In this document: positions 11,579 to 23,418 of the stretch, one piece after another | How the letters are laid out: every line of letters begins with the position of its first letter | Numbering within the stretch: position 1 is the stretch's first letter | Program-made: the position numbers and the translations under genes | Source: Pegoplata infirma | Lineage: Eukaryota > Arthropoda > Insecta > Diptera > Anthomyiidae | Direction: 5' to 3' | Length of the DNA stretch: 64,000 bases | Assembly (NCBI GenBank): GCA_963921195.1 | Contig: OY992537.1 | Span: forward strand, 133,012,694 to 133,076,693 | The notes under the pieces: model-generated | What the model was told of the DNA's origin: nothing | The model's input: the letters and a program-made list of their open reading frames with translations, nothing else | Databases searched by the model: none

Positions 11579-11660
11579 CAGTGGCTAACAAAAATATTAG
11601 GACACAGAACTTTCATTAAATAAGTATCCTTACGGCTGTGACGAAAACTTTTTACCCTTA
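11579..11660. mobile_element. Isolated Tc1-like terminus
   Basis: TA then CAGTGGCTAACAAAAATATT and AGGACACAG, the form of a Tc1-family TIR. No partner end was found. Confidence 0.4.
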
Positions 11661-11749
11661 AATTTTAAATTTCACAAATATGTTCTTTTCTTTAAAGCTT
11701 TTTCTGAAGGATCCTACACGTCAAATCTTAAGATTTTGAGAGTTTTAAG

Positions 11750-13154
11750 TAGGGTTTACAATGTGGTTTTAATCGTAACCGTAACCACATATAAAATCCT
11801 ATATAAAATCCAACGGTTACAAAAAAATTTTTAAGAAAAAAAGTTTTTAAGAAAAAACAATGAAAAAAGCAACGAAGAATAATGCAAAATTTAAAAATAA
11901 TAGATACAAAAAAATGCATCAGAATATGAAACTTTTTCTATTGCAAAAATATTTCAGAATCTGAAAATTTTTCTGTAGAATAAATGTCTCAGATTCTGAG
12001 ACAGCTTCCTATGAAAATATGCCTCAGATTCTGAGACTCTTTCATTAGAAAATATGCCTCAGAGTCTGAAAAATTTTCTATTAAAAAAATGTCTCAGGGT
12101 TCTGTAGAATAAATTTCTCAGATTTTGAGACAGTTTCTTATAAAAATATGCTCCAGAGTCTGAAACTTTTTGTTTAGAAAATATGCCTCAGAGTCTAAAT
12201 AATTTTCTATTGAAAAAATGTTTTAGAGTCTGAAACTATTCTTTAGAAAAAAAAAATGCTCAGAATCTGAAACAGTTTTTTTAAAAAATATGTACCTGAA
12301 TAATCTGAAACTTTTACTACAGAACGAATTTCTGTTTTTCTATTAAAAAAAATCTTAGAATCTGAGACTTCTGCCACAGACTTTATACAGACTCGACAGT
12401 AAAGTTTGATAGCAAAAAATGGGGAAAAACTAAGCGATTTTAGGAGAAAACAGAACGGTTTTCAGCTACTTTAAAGCTAACATGGCAACACTTTCTACGA
12501 CTTAGGAGTGAGTGAAACAATGAAAACCGATCTGGCATCTATTTTTCTTAAGGCGTGTTATATTAGCTTTCTATTTCTAACCTAATTCGTAGAATAATTT
12601 GAGAAAAATTAACCATATAAGTAGTTAAGGAAAACTTTTTTGACACATGTCACTTATGTCGAGTCTGTATTAGTCTGTGCTTCTGCTATAGAAAAAAATT
12701 CTCAGAAACAGAACCTATTTAAAAGAAAAATACAGATATTTAAGACTATTAAAAAAAAATCCCTAGAATCCAATATTCTTGTTTAACAAAAAATGGCTAT
12801 AAATCTAAATATTTTTGAAGTGTAAATTTCTCAGAATCTGAAAATGGTTCAATCGAAAAATGTTTCAGAATCTATTGCTTTTTCTACTGAAGAAGCTGAT
12901 ACATTTTCAATTAAAAAAAAAATAATTAATTTGATTTTGAATTATATTTTTGTTTTTTAAAAGGGACGGAAAGCGTTTTATAACTTTCTCCCACCAAAAC
13001 TCATAGCAATACCCTCCACTGTCTACATTTTATATAAAATCAGTAATGTACTTCTATTAAATTTTGATTAATCAAAAAAATAATTAAATTAAAATTATTA
13101 AAAATTTTTGCCGTAACCGCGGTTTAGGAAAACTGCGGTTAATTGCAAACCCTA
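11750..13154. mobile_element. Non-autonomous hAT element carrying a dyad tandem array
   Basis: The ends are TAGGGTTTACAA and TTGCAAACCCTA, with an exact 8-bp duplication GTTTTAAG (11742-11749, 13155-13162). 1405 bp. Most of the interior (11920..12360, 12690..12910) is an array of about 35-bp units of the form TCTCAGAATCTGAGA plus TTTTCTATAGAAAA. A smaller element (12375..12679) sits inside. No transposase. Subterminal GGTTTTAATCGTAACC/CGGTTAATTGC repeats mark both ends. Confidence 0.9.
12375..12679. mobile_element. 305-bp inverted-repeat element nested in the hAT
   Basis: The ends are CACAGACTTTATACAGACTC and, reversed, CACAGACTAATACAGACTCG. The flanks are an exact 7-bp CTTCTGC (12368-12374, 12680-12686). 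A 7-bp duplication does not settle the superfamily. It splits the dyad tandem array. Confidence 0.8.
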
Positions 13155-13162
13155 GTTTTAAG

Positions 13163-13815
13163 TTTAGTAGTTAAAAAAAGGCATAATTTTTTCCCATTTT
13201 TGTACCCCAACACGCAAAAAAAATCTCTGTCAAATTGAGGAATCCCACACGCAAAAAAATCTGTGTCGAAGTGAGCAAAAATCTGGCATAATTTAACCAA
13301 AAATATCCTAAAACTACAACCGAAGAAGTAGTTTTCGTAATTTAGCCAAAACGCTTATGTAAAAAATTATGGAGAAAATGCAATATGGTGAAATATACAA
13401 AAATTATTAGAAAAGGTGACTAAAAATAATGCTAAAAATTACCACATTTTTGCTAAAATAAGTTTTTTTATTAAATTTTTGTAAAAATTTGAATTTTTGT
13501 TGTCACACAATAAATATAATAACCCAGCAAAAACATGGTAATGAGTTGTGAAAAGTAATCATTACCAAGTACGTTATTTATAATGAGTACACATTACCAT
13601 TAACATTATTTTAAGCCTAAAAGTAACAACTTTACTGAAAAGGCTATAAAAGTACTTTCAAGTACAAAATAATATCTTCTTGCACTTTCATTTATTAACC
13701 TTTACAATTCAATTATATAAATTACTTAAAAACTAAATAAAAATTACTCAATTTTTTTATTTTTAGTAAAAACAATTTAAATTTAAAATTTTTTAATTAA
13801 CTTATTTTACTTCTT
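13163..13815. other. AT-rich, with one CCCAGCAAAAA terminus
   Basis: 13524..13620 starts CCCAGCAAAAACATGGTAAT and contains repeated CATTACCA words, a MITE terminus type also seen at 25439. Its partner end was not found. 13210..13290 has two diverged copies of ACACGCAAAAAAATCTGTGTC. Confidence 0.4.
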
Positions 13816-14584
13816 ATAGGTCTGCCATACGTTAGATGCCTGGGGAAGTTGTAATAACTTGGCTGATTTTCAACCGATTTAAGTTTTTGGTACCTTATTA
13901 GAAAGGCATTTTACCCATGAAAACAGAAAAATGCATATTTTTTTCCTTGTAATCCGTTTTATAAACTTCAAGTCCCATGCGGAACGCCTTACCCATATCC
14001 GATCGTTCTTAATTTTTGTGAGGCCTATTTTTACCTCGAAATGAATATATTTAGGGTAAGTTAGGGATCAGTATCTATAAAATAAATCAGAGTCAAAAAA
14101 TAAAAGGTGCAATTTTCAAAATTTAAACAAAAATAGAACAAATTGCGATCACATCTCGAGTTATAACTTAAAAGTAGCGTAATTTAGAGTAGAACTTTTA
14201 GACGTTTTAAAAAAAAAATCTAAGGTTTCGGACCTTTTCAAAAAGTCGATTTTAATTTTTAAACGTTAAAAAATAAGTGATAATTACTTCGAAACATTTT
14301 TAAATATTTTTTTCTAAAACTATATTTAAATACCAACAAAACGTTGTCCAACTTTTTTTAAGATATCTACATTTTTAACTGGTCAAAATTAATTGAAAAT
14401 TTTAATTTTTTTATTTTTTAAAAAAAATTGCCATTTTGAAAAATTGATTACTCAACACCATCTTGAAATAAAAGGCTGAAATTTGGTGTCCAAGTTGCAT
14501 TTAATAAGAACTAAAACATATCCAAAAATAAAATAAATCGAAAGGGGTCGGGTCTAAAAGTGAGTTATTTGTCCTGGAATGCCC
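13816..14584. mobile_element. L-family palindrome, single arm
   Basis: Runs from CTGCCATACGTTAGATGCCT to the terminus TGGAATGCCCC, followed by ATATAT. It is the reverse complement of 62586..63430 over most of its length. Only one arm of the palindrome is present. Confidence 0.8.
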
Positions 14585-15759
14585 CATATATAAAAGTAAT
14601 TTTTGTGGAATGTTTTGTTTTTGCCAAATTTCAATAGTCTAGGATCGTTATTTAAAAAAATATGAAAAGGACAAAAATCACACTTTTTTTTACCAATTTT
14701 ACGACCCTTAGAAATTACATTTACAACAAGTACTTTTTTTCAGACGGTTTTTTTACCAAAGGATTCTGTATTCCAAATTTTACCCCTTTTTGTTCCCTTA
14801 ACAATTTATCAAAAATCCGCCACATTCTTCGAGAAAATCGCATTTGAATTTTGGATTTCAGAAAAATTCTCTTATATTTTATTGTGTCAACAACGCGTAA
14901 TAGTAACGACTATTTGCGAAACCAATGAATTTTCGTTACTCATAGGGGAATTCTCTCTCGTCTAATCACGCCTTAATAATACGACTCGTTTTAGTATTTA
15001 TTTCACTACCACAAAATGACACTATATGTTAATCATAGAAAAGATTAGAAGGTACGCAGTGTTGTATTTGATGTATTTTCCAATATGGTGGCAAAATGCT
15101 TGTTCTTCCTCATCTTACACGTATTTAATATCAAATTAGATTCTTTGTTTATAAAAAATGGAATTTGTCTTTCATTTAATTAAATTTATTATTTATTTTG
15201 CTTTATTTAACGTTTTTTTAAAGAAAATACGCACTATTGATAGTTTAAAAACTTTTTTTTTCTCTTTTGTTTTTTGCTTTGTTGTTGTTCTCCTTTATGT
15301 TGCATTGTTTTTATTAAACGTCAAAAGTTACATAATGTGCTGTCACTAATACTTATTCAAGCGAAATACGACTCTGTTACACTTCTATTTTTTCTATGAT
15401 GTTAATAGAACAATGAGCTAAAACGAATCGTTTAATTTAAACGCGTGTGTTCAAGCGAGGCTATAAAAATAGTGCAGTGCTGTCAATTACCATTTATGAT
15501 GATATTTCTAAGAACTTTTCTGGCTATTTTAATTATTTTTAAGTTACTGTACTATACTCTTACAATTCAAAATATTAATTTTCTTTTTTGTATCTTTTTT
15601 ACTTTTTAACACTTTCTAAAAACTTTCTGACCAAATAAACAGAGATTCGACCATTTAAAATTTATTTTTTTGTACATTAGAGTGATTTGAAACAATTTTT
15701 ATTTTCAAATATGGCTTGGACATTAAAAAAATCAATTGTGGATCAATATTAATATACTA
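14585..15759. other. AT-rich, no gene seen
   Basis: 15270..15380 resembles 18980..19075 (TCAAAAGTTACA ... GTCACTAATAC ... GCGAAA), so some of this is diverged repeat. The frames at 14662 and 15158 are low-complexity. Confidence 0.4.
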
Positions 15760-16514
15760 CACCATTTGCAATTGTATTTCAGAAATTATCAATTGTATTT
15801 CAGAAATTATCAATTGAATTTCAGAAGTTATCAATTGTATTTCAGAATTTATCAATTGTATTTCAGTCAATTATCAATAGTTTATCAATTGTATTTTGGG
15901 ATTTATCAATTCTATTTCAAATATAATCAATTATATTTCAGAAATTATCAATTGAATTTCAGAAATTAAGAATTGTATTTCAGAAATTATCAATAGTATT
16001 TCAGAATTTACCACTTGTATTTTAGAAATTTTTAATTTGTATTTCAGGAAATATCAATTGTATTACAGAAAATATCAATTGTATTTCAAAAATTACCAAT
16101 TGTATTTCGGAATTCATCAATTGTAATTCAGAAATTATCAATTGTATTTCAGAACTTATCAATTGTATTCCAGAAATTATCAATTATATTTCAGAAATTT
16201 TCAAATGCTTTACGAAGGTTAGTTTCTGAAATACAATTAATAAATTCTGAAATACAATTGATAATTTCTGAAATACAGTTAATATCTGAAATACAATTGC
16301 TAAATTCTGAAATACAATTGATAATATCTGAAATACAATTGATAAATTCTGAAATACAATTGATAAATTCTAAAAAAAATACAATTGATAAATTCTAAAT
16401 TTATAATTTCTGAAATACAATTGATAATTTCTGAAATACAATTGATAATTTCTGAAATACTATTGATAATTTCTAATTCCATTGATAATTTCTGAAATGC
16501 AATTGGAAATGGCG
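15760..16514. mobile_element. Foldback element made of two inverted 21-bp satellite arrays
   Basis: The left half (15768..16205) is a tandem array of about 21 bp, CAATTGTATTTCAGAAATTAT. The right half (16213..16505) is the same unit reversed, ATAATTTCTGAAATACAATTG. The outer ends are CACCATTTGCAATTG and CAATTGGAAATGGCG with TA on both sides, so the whole behaves as a TIR transposon. The frames on both strands translating the array (repeats such as QLYFRNY) are not genes. Confidence 0.85.
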
Positions 16515-17157
16515 TAGAGAATTGTCGTATTATTTAAAAAAAATTGTCAACTAAAGAAAGACAAAATGTTTCTATTTGTCAGCCTACTCTAACATAGAAT
16601 AGAAGTTTTAAGATAAAACTTAAGTTGGTGCAACTAAAATTTGGTTTTGTGGTAGGCACCTAGTGTAAAGCATACAAAGTAATCAAAATTGACTAAATTA
16701 AAAAAGTGGTTTTCTTAAAGAAATACTTCTTTTTTTTTTGGGTGCAGGAAAGCTTATGAATAGAAAGTAGGGTGGAGAAAATTTTTATTTTCGTCGGGGT
16801 CGGACCTTTTAAGGTCAATATTAACACACAAAAATATTTAACCTATAGGGCAATATCTTTGTGTTCCTTTTTTGACTTAAAACAAAGTGAAACATTTTTT
16901 TCATTTTTTTTAACCTTAAAATATTAGTTAATATTTGGAGATTACGGAAAATTTGTTTTTATGACTAAAAAATCTTTGTTTGGTCCTTTAAAAATAACTT
17001 TTGCTTTTAAATTAATTTCAATAAAATTGCATTGAATGTAAAAAAATAATACCATAATTAAAAAATACATATTTTCAATACTCTACTAATGTTAAGTACG
17101 TTACATTTTCATCAAAAAACCAATTAAAAAAAAATTTTAATAACAAGAACAGATACA
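16515..17157. other. AT-rich, no gene or recognised repeat
   Basis: Nothing could be supported. Confidence 0.4.
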
Positions 17158-17776
17158 ACAAGTAAAAAAGTTAAATTCGGCCTTGCCGAATGTGGTGATA
17201 CCCTCCACAATTTCAAAAAGATTATTGCAAAAAACTTTATTTAAAAGGAAATTACTTTTGAAAAAAAAATTTTTTTTTTTTGAAAAAAAAAATTTCCGCG
17301 AAAAAATATTTTGGTAAAAAAAAATCGGCGATTTTTTTCTTTTTTTGTCAAAAAATATGTTCGTACTTGTTTAAATACCATTTGGTGTTCAATTATGTTC
17401 ACATATGTCAACCAGAAGCAGAATTATAGCATTTTGTATTTTTAGGTTATGTTAAATGTACCGAAATTTTTGAGGTGTACTTACATTTTCGTTCATAACT
17501 TTTGAACCGCTGAACCGATATCGCTCAAATGCAATACCAAACTTCTCGGGAGAACTTCCAATAAATATGTTAAGTTTCAGTCATCTCTGTGCAATATTTT
17601 ATCCGCGACAGCATTTTCCACAGACAGACAGACGGACATCGCTAGAATGTCTTAAAATCGATCGGGCATCATGAATATATATACTTTATAGGGTCCCAGA
17701 TCGATATTTCGATGAGTTACAAACGGAATGACAAACTTATATATACCCTCTATCACTAAGAGGAGGGTATAAAAAA
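17158..17776. mobile_element. G-family element, complete copy 1
   Basis: Starts AACAAGTAAAAAAGTTAAA, then TTCGGCCTTGCCGAA (a 15-base dyad) and ATACCCTCCAC. It carries AACCGCTGAACCGATATCGC, a GACAGACAGACGGACATCGC run and TATGGGGTC-like GGGTCCCAGATCGA. It ends CACTAAGAGGAGGGTATAAAA. A near-identical copy is at 38261..38890. The class is not established, no ORF; the 5' dyad and the 3' ATACCCTC/GAGGGTAT pairing are structural hallmarks. Confidence 0.85.
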
Positions 17777-17890
17777 ACAAAAAAAAATGTTTTTTACGGA
17801 CCAAAACCATTTAAACACTTTTCCAGTAAAGACCGAAAATAACTAATATTTAAAGCCAATTTTTTTATTTGAACGAAAGCCAAACAAAAC

Positions 17891-18045
17891 AACAGACATG
17901 ATCAAAACGATTCGTTCACGAACTGTTGAACGATAACAAAAATTAATCGATTTGAACTTAATGAACGAACAACAGACATGATCAAAACGATTCGTTCACG
18001 AACTGTTCAACGAAAACAATAAATGACCGATTGAACTAGAAAAAC
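17891..18045. repeat. 80-bp tandem duplication
   Basis: AACAGACATGATCAAAACGA followed by TTCGTTCACGAACTGTT occurs at 17891 and 17971. The second copy is slightly diverged at its end. Confidence 0.9.
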
Positions 18046-18326
18046 GAACTAGGTCTTTTATCTGAAATGATCGAAAATAAGAGCTCACTCAATTGCATGA
18101 TTGAGCAAAACTAAGAAAATGCGTGTTTGATTTTTAAATTTTTCTAAAAATTTTTTTTTAAGTTTAGAACTCACAACTAAGAGCATTGAGTTGATAGTGG
18201 GTTGTACAAGCCTAAAATAAGGAAATTCTTTAGGAAATTCCATGGCGCTCAGACTTAAAATAGTCCATTGTACCGTACTAAGAGCATAAAAATATTAAAT
18301 ATTTATAAAAGTTGCATGTTAGCTTT

Positions 18327-18821
18327 CAGCGTTGCCAGGTACTTTTTTCCCTTGTCCCCAAAAATATAACAAAATATCCCCAAACAATAAAAAAAATCGT
18401 GTTTTTAATTACACAAAAAAATTTTTCTTCATTTAAAAAAAAAATTATTAGTGGTACTTTCATAATTTTATTTTTAATTTAGCAATTAAAAAATCCCCAA
18501 AAATCCCCAAACGCGTAAATAAACTGTGTTTGGCAATTTTATTATACATTTTACAGCCGAAAAATGCAAGTTTTGCTGAATGAGCTTCGTAATCTCGTAG
18601 TAAAGAGTGGTTATCACTAAAACCATTTTTAAAAATCGTTGATTTTATTTAATTTGGCTTGTTGTATTATATAGATTTAATTTCGAATATCCCCAAAAAA
18701 TCCCCAAAATAATTTTGTAAATCCCCATAAAAATCCCCAATCCCCAAATGAGATTTGTTGTCCTTTTTTCTAGCATGAAATCCCCAACTTTGGGGATAAA
18801 TCCCCAAGTCTGGCAGCCCTG
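18327..18821. mobile_element. Small hAT element with TCCCCAAA repeats
   Basis: The ends are CAGCGTTGCCAGG and CTGGCAGCCCTG, flanked by an exact 8-bp TTAGCTTT (18319-18326, 18822-18829). 495 bp. Scattered AAATCCCCAAA words concentrate toward both ends. Confidence 0.88.
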
Positions 18822-18829
18822 TTAGCTTT

Positions 18830-19216
18830 TAACAAACCATGTTAATGTCGCTCCTACACCAATACCACAGACCATATAGACATGCAACACGAGTGCTTAT
18901 TTTGGTACTTTCAATATGGACGCATAGAAAATACTACTAAATTTACTTCTCTGCCTAGAATACGTGTGCCTGTACGTGTGAGCTTTTGCATCTGTGTTTT
19001 CGTTGTTTGTTTACGTTTTGTCAAAAGTTACACGCGCGTGCCGTCACTAATACATACACATACGCGAAACTGGTTCGTTTCACCCCTATGACCAATACAT
19101 TCATATGTTCTCTTTTATCAAAACGAAAAATGCCCTACTGATTTTTTTGTGTACAAATACCATAACTTTAAAAAAAATTAAAAAAATAAAAATGTGGCCG
19201 GATTTGATAAATTGAC
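18830..19216. other. Mixed unique and F-family-like sequence
   Basis: 19180..19216 (TGTGGCCGGATTTGATAAATT) resembles 56820..56850 in the large F palindrome and supplies the Mutator-like target. No gene. Confidence 0.4.
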
Positions 19217-19918
19217 GGCGTACGGACATAGCTCCCAAGGTCTTATCGCCCAAAACCGTAAATGACATATCGCCCACGATGCGACATATAGCCCAAAATG
19301 ATAGGTCTAAAAATGTTATTTCTCCCAAAACAAAATTGTCAAAAAATCCAAAATATTTTTTTTGGGCGGAATGTCGAAATTACGACTTCTATGATTTGTT
19401 TTATTGTAATAAAGGTTTTCTGCGTAGCCGGCCTTCGGCCGGGCTTAGGGATTACATACTCCATGCATTAAACCCACCCTCTCTGCAAACCAAAGCTATT
19501 TTGGTTATCAGTCCTTTTTGAGGCATAACAAATTTGGTAGCGTAAAGGACTGCTACCCTAGAAAACTTTACTTTGCGGAGAGGGTGGGTTTAATGCATGG
19601 ATTTTGTAATCCCTAAGCCCGGCCGAAGGCCGGCTACGCATAAAAACTTTAAAATATTGTGTTAAAAAAAACAATTTTTGTGAGTTTTATGATTATTTTT
19701 TTGGGTGCTATGACATTTTATAAATATAACATTTTGATACTTGGGTAATATGACATTTTTGATAATTTATATAAATTTAAAGAAAATTGTTAAAATACCC
19801 AAAAATAATGGCCATATCGTCCAAAAAATTTTGCAACAACAACTAACACACATTTTTTTTGGGTGGAATGACTATTTTAAATTGGGCGATATGCACTTTG
19901 GCGCTATGTCCGTACGCC
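19217..19918. mobile_element. Mutator-like (9-bp TSD) non-autonomous element
   Basis: Perfect 16-bp ends, GGCGTACGGACATAGC and GCTATGTCCGTACGCC, flanked by an exact 9-bp TAAATTGAC (19208-19216, 19919-19927). A 9-bp duplication points to Mutator/MULE, though the family is inferred. The interior repeats ATCGCCCAAAA/TTTTGGGCGATATG words. It contains a second element at 19421..19640. Confidence 0.88.
19421..19640. mobile_element. GC-rich hairpin MITE nested in the Mutator-like element
   Basis: 220 bp. The ends are TGCGTAGCCGGCCTTCGGCC and its reverse complement, with the inverted match continuing through GGGCTTAGGGATTACA, CCATGCATTAAACCCACCCT and CTCTGC. The arms are nearly identical over about 80 bp, implying recent origin. 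No clear target duplication. Confidence 0.85.
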
Positions 19919-19927
19919 TAAATTGAC

Positions 19928-20264
19928 ATTTTTAAAAAATTGAAAATGCACTAACACAATCACAGTTTCTTGACTAATGACACACTCATTTTGATTTAAA
20001 GTCTTCATACTATTCATATCCGCTTTGTCCGCATCCTTTAGCTGGTGATTGCATAATTTCCGTTTGATGGGCCAGTTTTTTTTTTATTCGCAAAAACATG
20101 TCTCCGGTGTTAAAGTTAAAAAAAACAACTGATGCGTTGCAGTGGCAACTGCATGGTTACTGTAAGTTTAGAAATGACCAAAAAAAATTAAAGGATAAAG
20201 TCGATAACGACTATATGAGGCACTATACATAGAAGAAAGTTTGTGTGGAGTTGTTAAAAATATA
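19928..20264. other. AT-rich, no gene seen
   Basis: The first 30 bases continue the F-like sequence interrupted by the Mutator-like element. The rest is unremarkable. Confidence 0.4.
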
Positions 20265-20494
20265 CACTCAAAATAATTCTACAGTAAAAGGTTTAGTAAG
20301 TGATTTTGTACCAAAATATACTAATTAGTTACTAATTTTAGTATCTTCAAAGTACTAAAATTAGTAATTTTTACTGGATTTACATAATATTAGTAAAAAA
20401 TTTTAGTATTGGTTACCAATTCCTGCACTAGGTCCTTTTGGACTAAAACTTAGTTAAATTTTTTAGTATTGAATATCCACGTTTTTTTTGGGTG
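20265..20494. mobile_element. Short CACTCAAAA-type MITE
   Basis: 230 bp, CACTCAAAATAATTCTACAG to TTTTTTTTGGGTG, with TA on both sides. The interior carries TACTAAAATTAGTAA words in both orientations. Confidence 0.75.
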
Positions 20495-20535
20495 TAGCAG
20501 CCGTTTAGGAATGATCTAAAAATTGTATTATAATA

Positions 20536-21062
20536 CACACCCGAAAAAAAAACCTTGTAAAACGACAAGAAAAGTTTGTAACTTTTGTTTTTCCTAACTC
20601 CTATTTGACAACAATTCCTTGTATTTTTACAAGCTTTTTACCAATAATTTTGTAATTTTACAAGATTTTTACCAATAAAATTATAAATTTACAAATTTTT
20701 TTGACGCTACAAAACTTACAGGATGGGGTTTCGTGTTTTTACTAGATTTTTTGCTACCTCCTATTTTACGAGAATTCCTAGTAATAATTAAGAGCTTTTT
20801 CGTAATTTTACAAGATTTTTACCAATAAAATTGTAAATTTACAACTTTTTAGGTGCAATAAAATCGAAATCTCGTGAATTTACCAGCTTTTTTTTTTTTT
20901 GTAAAAAAACCTTAGAAATTTGTAAAATGATAAAAAAAATTGTAAAATTACAAAAAAATCGATCGAAAATTTTTCGTTAAAAAACAAGGAAAACTGTCAA
21001 ATATTGGTAAAATGGAATTACGAGACTTTTCCTAGTAATTTGAAAAGGTTTTTTTTTTTTGA
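20536..21062. mobile_element. Family A palindromic MITE
   Basis: Starts CACACCCGAAAAAAAAACCT after TA; the right end has decayed to GGTTTTTTTTTTTTTGAAC. The interior is alternating TTGTAATTTTACAAG words with diagnostic GCTACCTCCTATTTTACGAG and GAAAACTGTCAAATATTGGT. Confidence 0.75.
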
Positions 21063-21128
21063 ACTTCAAAACGAATTGGTAAGCAAAATTTTAAATACCG
21101 TGAAAATAAAACGATTAGATCTGATCTA

Positions 21129-21692
21129 CACTCAAAAAAAAAAAAAAAATCTGTAAAGTTAGCAAAAAAATTTAGATAAATTCAAGTTAATTAAACTAAA
21201 AATATTTAGCTAACTTTTCGTAGAATGAATGTAGAAAAAAAAAAATTTAGCTGAAAATTTCGTAACATTTTTATGTACATATTTACAAAAAAATTAGTTA
21301 AATTCAGCTAAAATTTTTGTTACTTTTCGTAAACTAAAATTAACAAAATATTTTGTAAATGTTTTTTTTACATTTTTAGGTTGACATTTGTTTTTTTATT
21401 TCACCGAACACTTTAAACACTAACACTTCACTTATTTTCTTTTTCTATTTTATCACAGCATTAAGTTCAGCTTAAGTAATTACAAATTAATTAGTAAAAA
21501 TTCGTTAACTCAGTTTTAAAGTCAACAAAAAAAAATTAATTAAAAATTTGTTCGAAACTAGTATTTTCGCAAATTGAACTTAACTAAAAAAAGTAGTTAA
21601 AACGCTGATTTTAACTAAAAATTTGCTAAAAGCCAGTTAACTCAACTTAACTAAAAAAAATTGTTAACTTTACAGTATTATTTTTTTGAGTG
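21129..21692. mobile_element. Family B palindromic MITE, copy 1
   Basis: 564 bp, CACTCAAAA... to ...TTTTTTTGAGTG, TA on both sides. The arms share CTGTAAAGTTAGC, GTAGAATGAATGTAG and TTAAGTTCAGCTTAAG. Confidence 0.9.
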
Positions 21693-21822
21693 TAGAATAA
21701 CTGTATTAGCTGTTGTGCCACAACCAATAAAGATATGGATATTTTGAAAAGCGATTATGAAAGTCGATGAAATTTTTAGTATTTTTGATGTGCTACTTCG
21801 TATTTGCACCGATTAATTTTCA

Positions 21823-21877
21823 TAGGCCAATACCGTTAAAATACCGTTTCAAACGGTATTATAGAGGTATTGGCCTA
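21823..21877. other. Two-step palindrome
   Basis: ATAGGCCAATACC and GGTATTGGCCTAT form outer arms. Inside them AATACCGTTT and AAACGGTATT form inner arms. It lies in otherwise unassigned sequence at 21700..22027. Confidence 0.85.
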
Positions 21878-22027
21878 TATTTCGAAAAACAACCGGTACA
21901 AACACGAAGCGACACATCAGATATATTAAAACTTTTATCAACTTTCATAAACGCTTTTGAAAATGTTCATATCTGTTTTGATTGCGGTACCGTTATTCTT
22001 GGTGGGTATCGATTGCCAACCTTGCTA

Positions 22028-22928
22028 CACTGAAAATTTTTTTTACCATTTTTAAAGCATGTTGAACTTAATTTAAAAAAAGAAGGGTATGCGAGGGCTC
22101 CAAAGATATTAATTCTTCTTCCAAGTATATTTTTTCCTAAAACATAGTAATGCATTTACTTAAATATATCTTAAAAGTAAGTAAAATTGTACTTATTATA
22201 AGTTTAATTGTTTTTATCCAGAGGAAAAATATTTTTTTAAAATAAGGAAAAATTCTCTTTAGAATTTTTTTCGTATCTGCAGTATTTGCAGAGTTATAGG
22301 CATTTGAAAATTCCGCGAAAATCGAAATTTGGATTTAAAGTTAGGGTCTCATGGGGTCTTTAGATGGGGCCCCCAGATGGGGTCCCCAAAATACCTCAAG
22401 TATTTTTTTCTTAAGTTAAGTCAATTCTTTCTTAAACTGATAAAGATATGGATTCAAATAAAGTCAATGAAATCAATAAAATAAAGGTTACTTTTTTCTT
22501 AACTTAAAACAAAAATTGACTAAATTAAAGAAAATGCGTTTTGGAATTAAAGATTAGTACTTATTTGATTCAATGTCTTGAAAATGTCTATACTATTTTT
22601 AAGTAAGTTACGTACTTATTTATTTTTTTTGCACACAATTTAATTTTTTCTTTTAAGTAAAACAAATTTTTTTAATAAACCCTTTTTTTCTTAAATGCAA
22701 TCAATTCGCCATTAATGTAAAGAATTTTTAACTTAATTTAAAAAAACAAATTAAGGAAAACTTTTGTGCTTTTTTAAGTATTTGCATGTACTATCTTCAA
22801 GTTTATTTTCTTTGTTTTAAGTAAAACCACCTTATATTAAGTTAAGTTGAAGTAAATTATAAAAAAAATTGTGTACTTAAATTAATAACAGTGTTTATTT
22901 AATTTCAGTATAGTTATTTTTTTCAGTG
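22028..22928. mobile_element. Family M element, copy 1 (internally deleted)
   Basis: 901 bp, CACTGAAAA... to ...TTTTTTTCAGTG, TA on both sides. Shares GGGTATGCGAGGGCTCC, CGTATCTGCAGTATTTGCAG and a TGGGGTC-rich block with copy 2 at 23419. It lacks about 280 internal bases present there. Confidence 0.88.
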
Positions 22929-22930
22929 TA

Positions 22931-23418
22931 CATATCGAATAATATATGTTTATACTTTATGGGGTCGCAGCCCCATACTACGATGTGTTACACACGGAAT
23001 GAAAAAGTGAGTATAGTACCCTGATACTGTGTTTGTAGTGCATAAAAATGTGTGAGTGAACCTTTTACAAATCTTGCTGGATTTTTTTTTCTAAAAATCT
23101 ATTTGAAAAGGAAATTAAAAAGGATTTTTTTTGTGGAAAATTTTTTCATAATTAAAATGAATGCAAAATAGTTCATTAGTTTGGCGAGACAAAACATAAT
23201 TTTAAACTGCAATAACTTTTTGCGTCAAATACGCGCAAAAAAGTATAAGTAATATTTATATTAAAAATTTTTTTAATATACATTAATTATTACAAGCAAA
23301 AAAAAAACGAGGGTGTATGATTATTCCAAGTATTGTTGAACAAATTTATGAAACCGAATGAGTAGATTCGGAGATTTTTAAATTTTACTTTTTTTACTAA
23401 AAGTGGACGTGGTCGATG
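22931..23418. mobile_element. G-family-like tail fragment between the two M copies
   Basis: TTTATACTTTATGGGGTCGC then GATGTGTTACACACGGAATG matches the G tail. The rest (23040..23418) is AT-rich with no feature. Confidence 0.6.

Noticed and set aside
15736..16482. Repetitive frames (YFRNYQL and ISEIINC units)
   Set aside because: Translations of the mirrored 21-bp satellite arrays, not a repeat protein.
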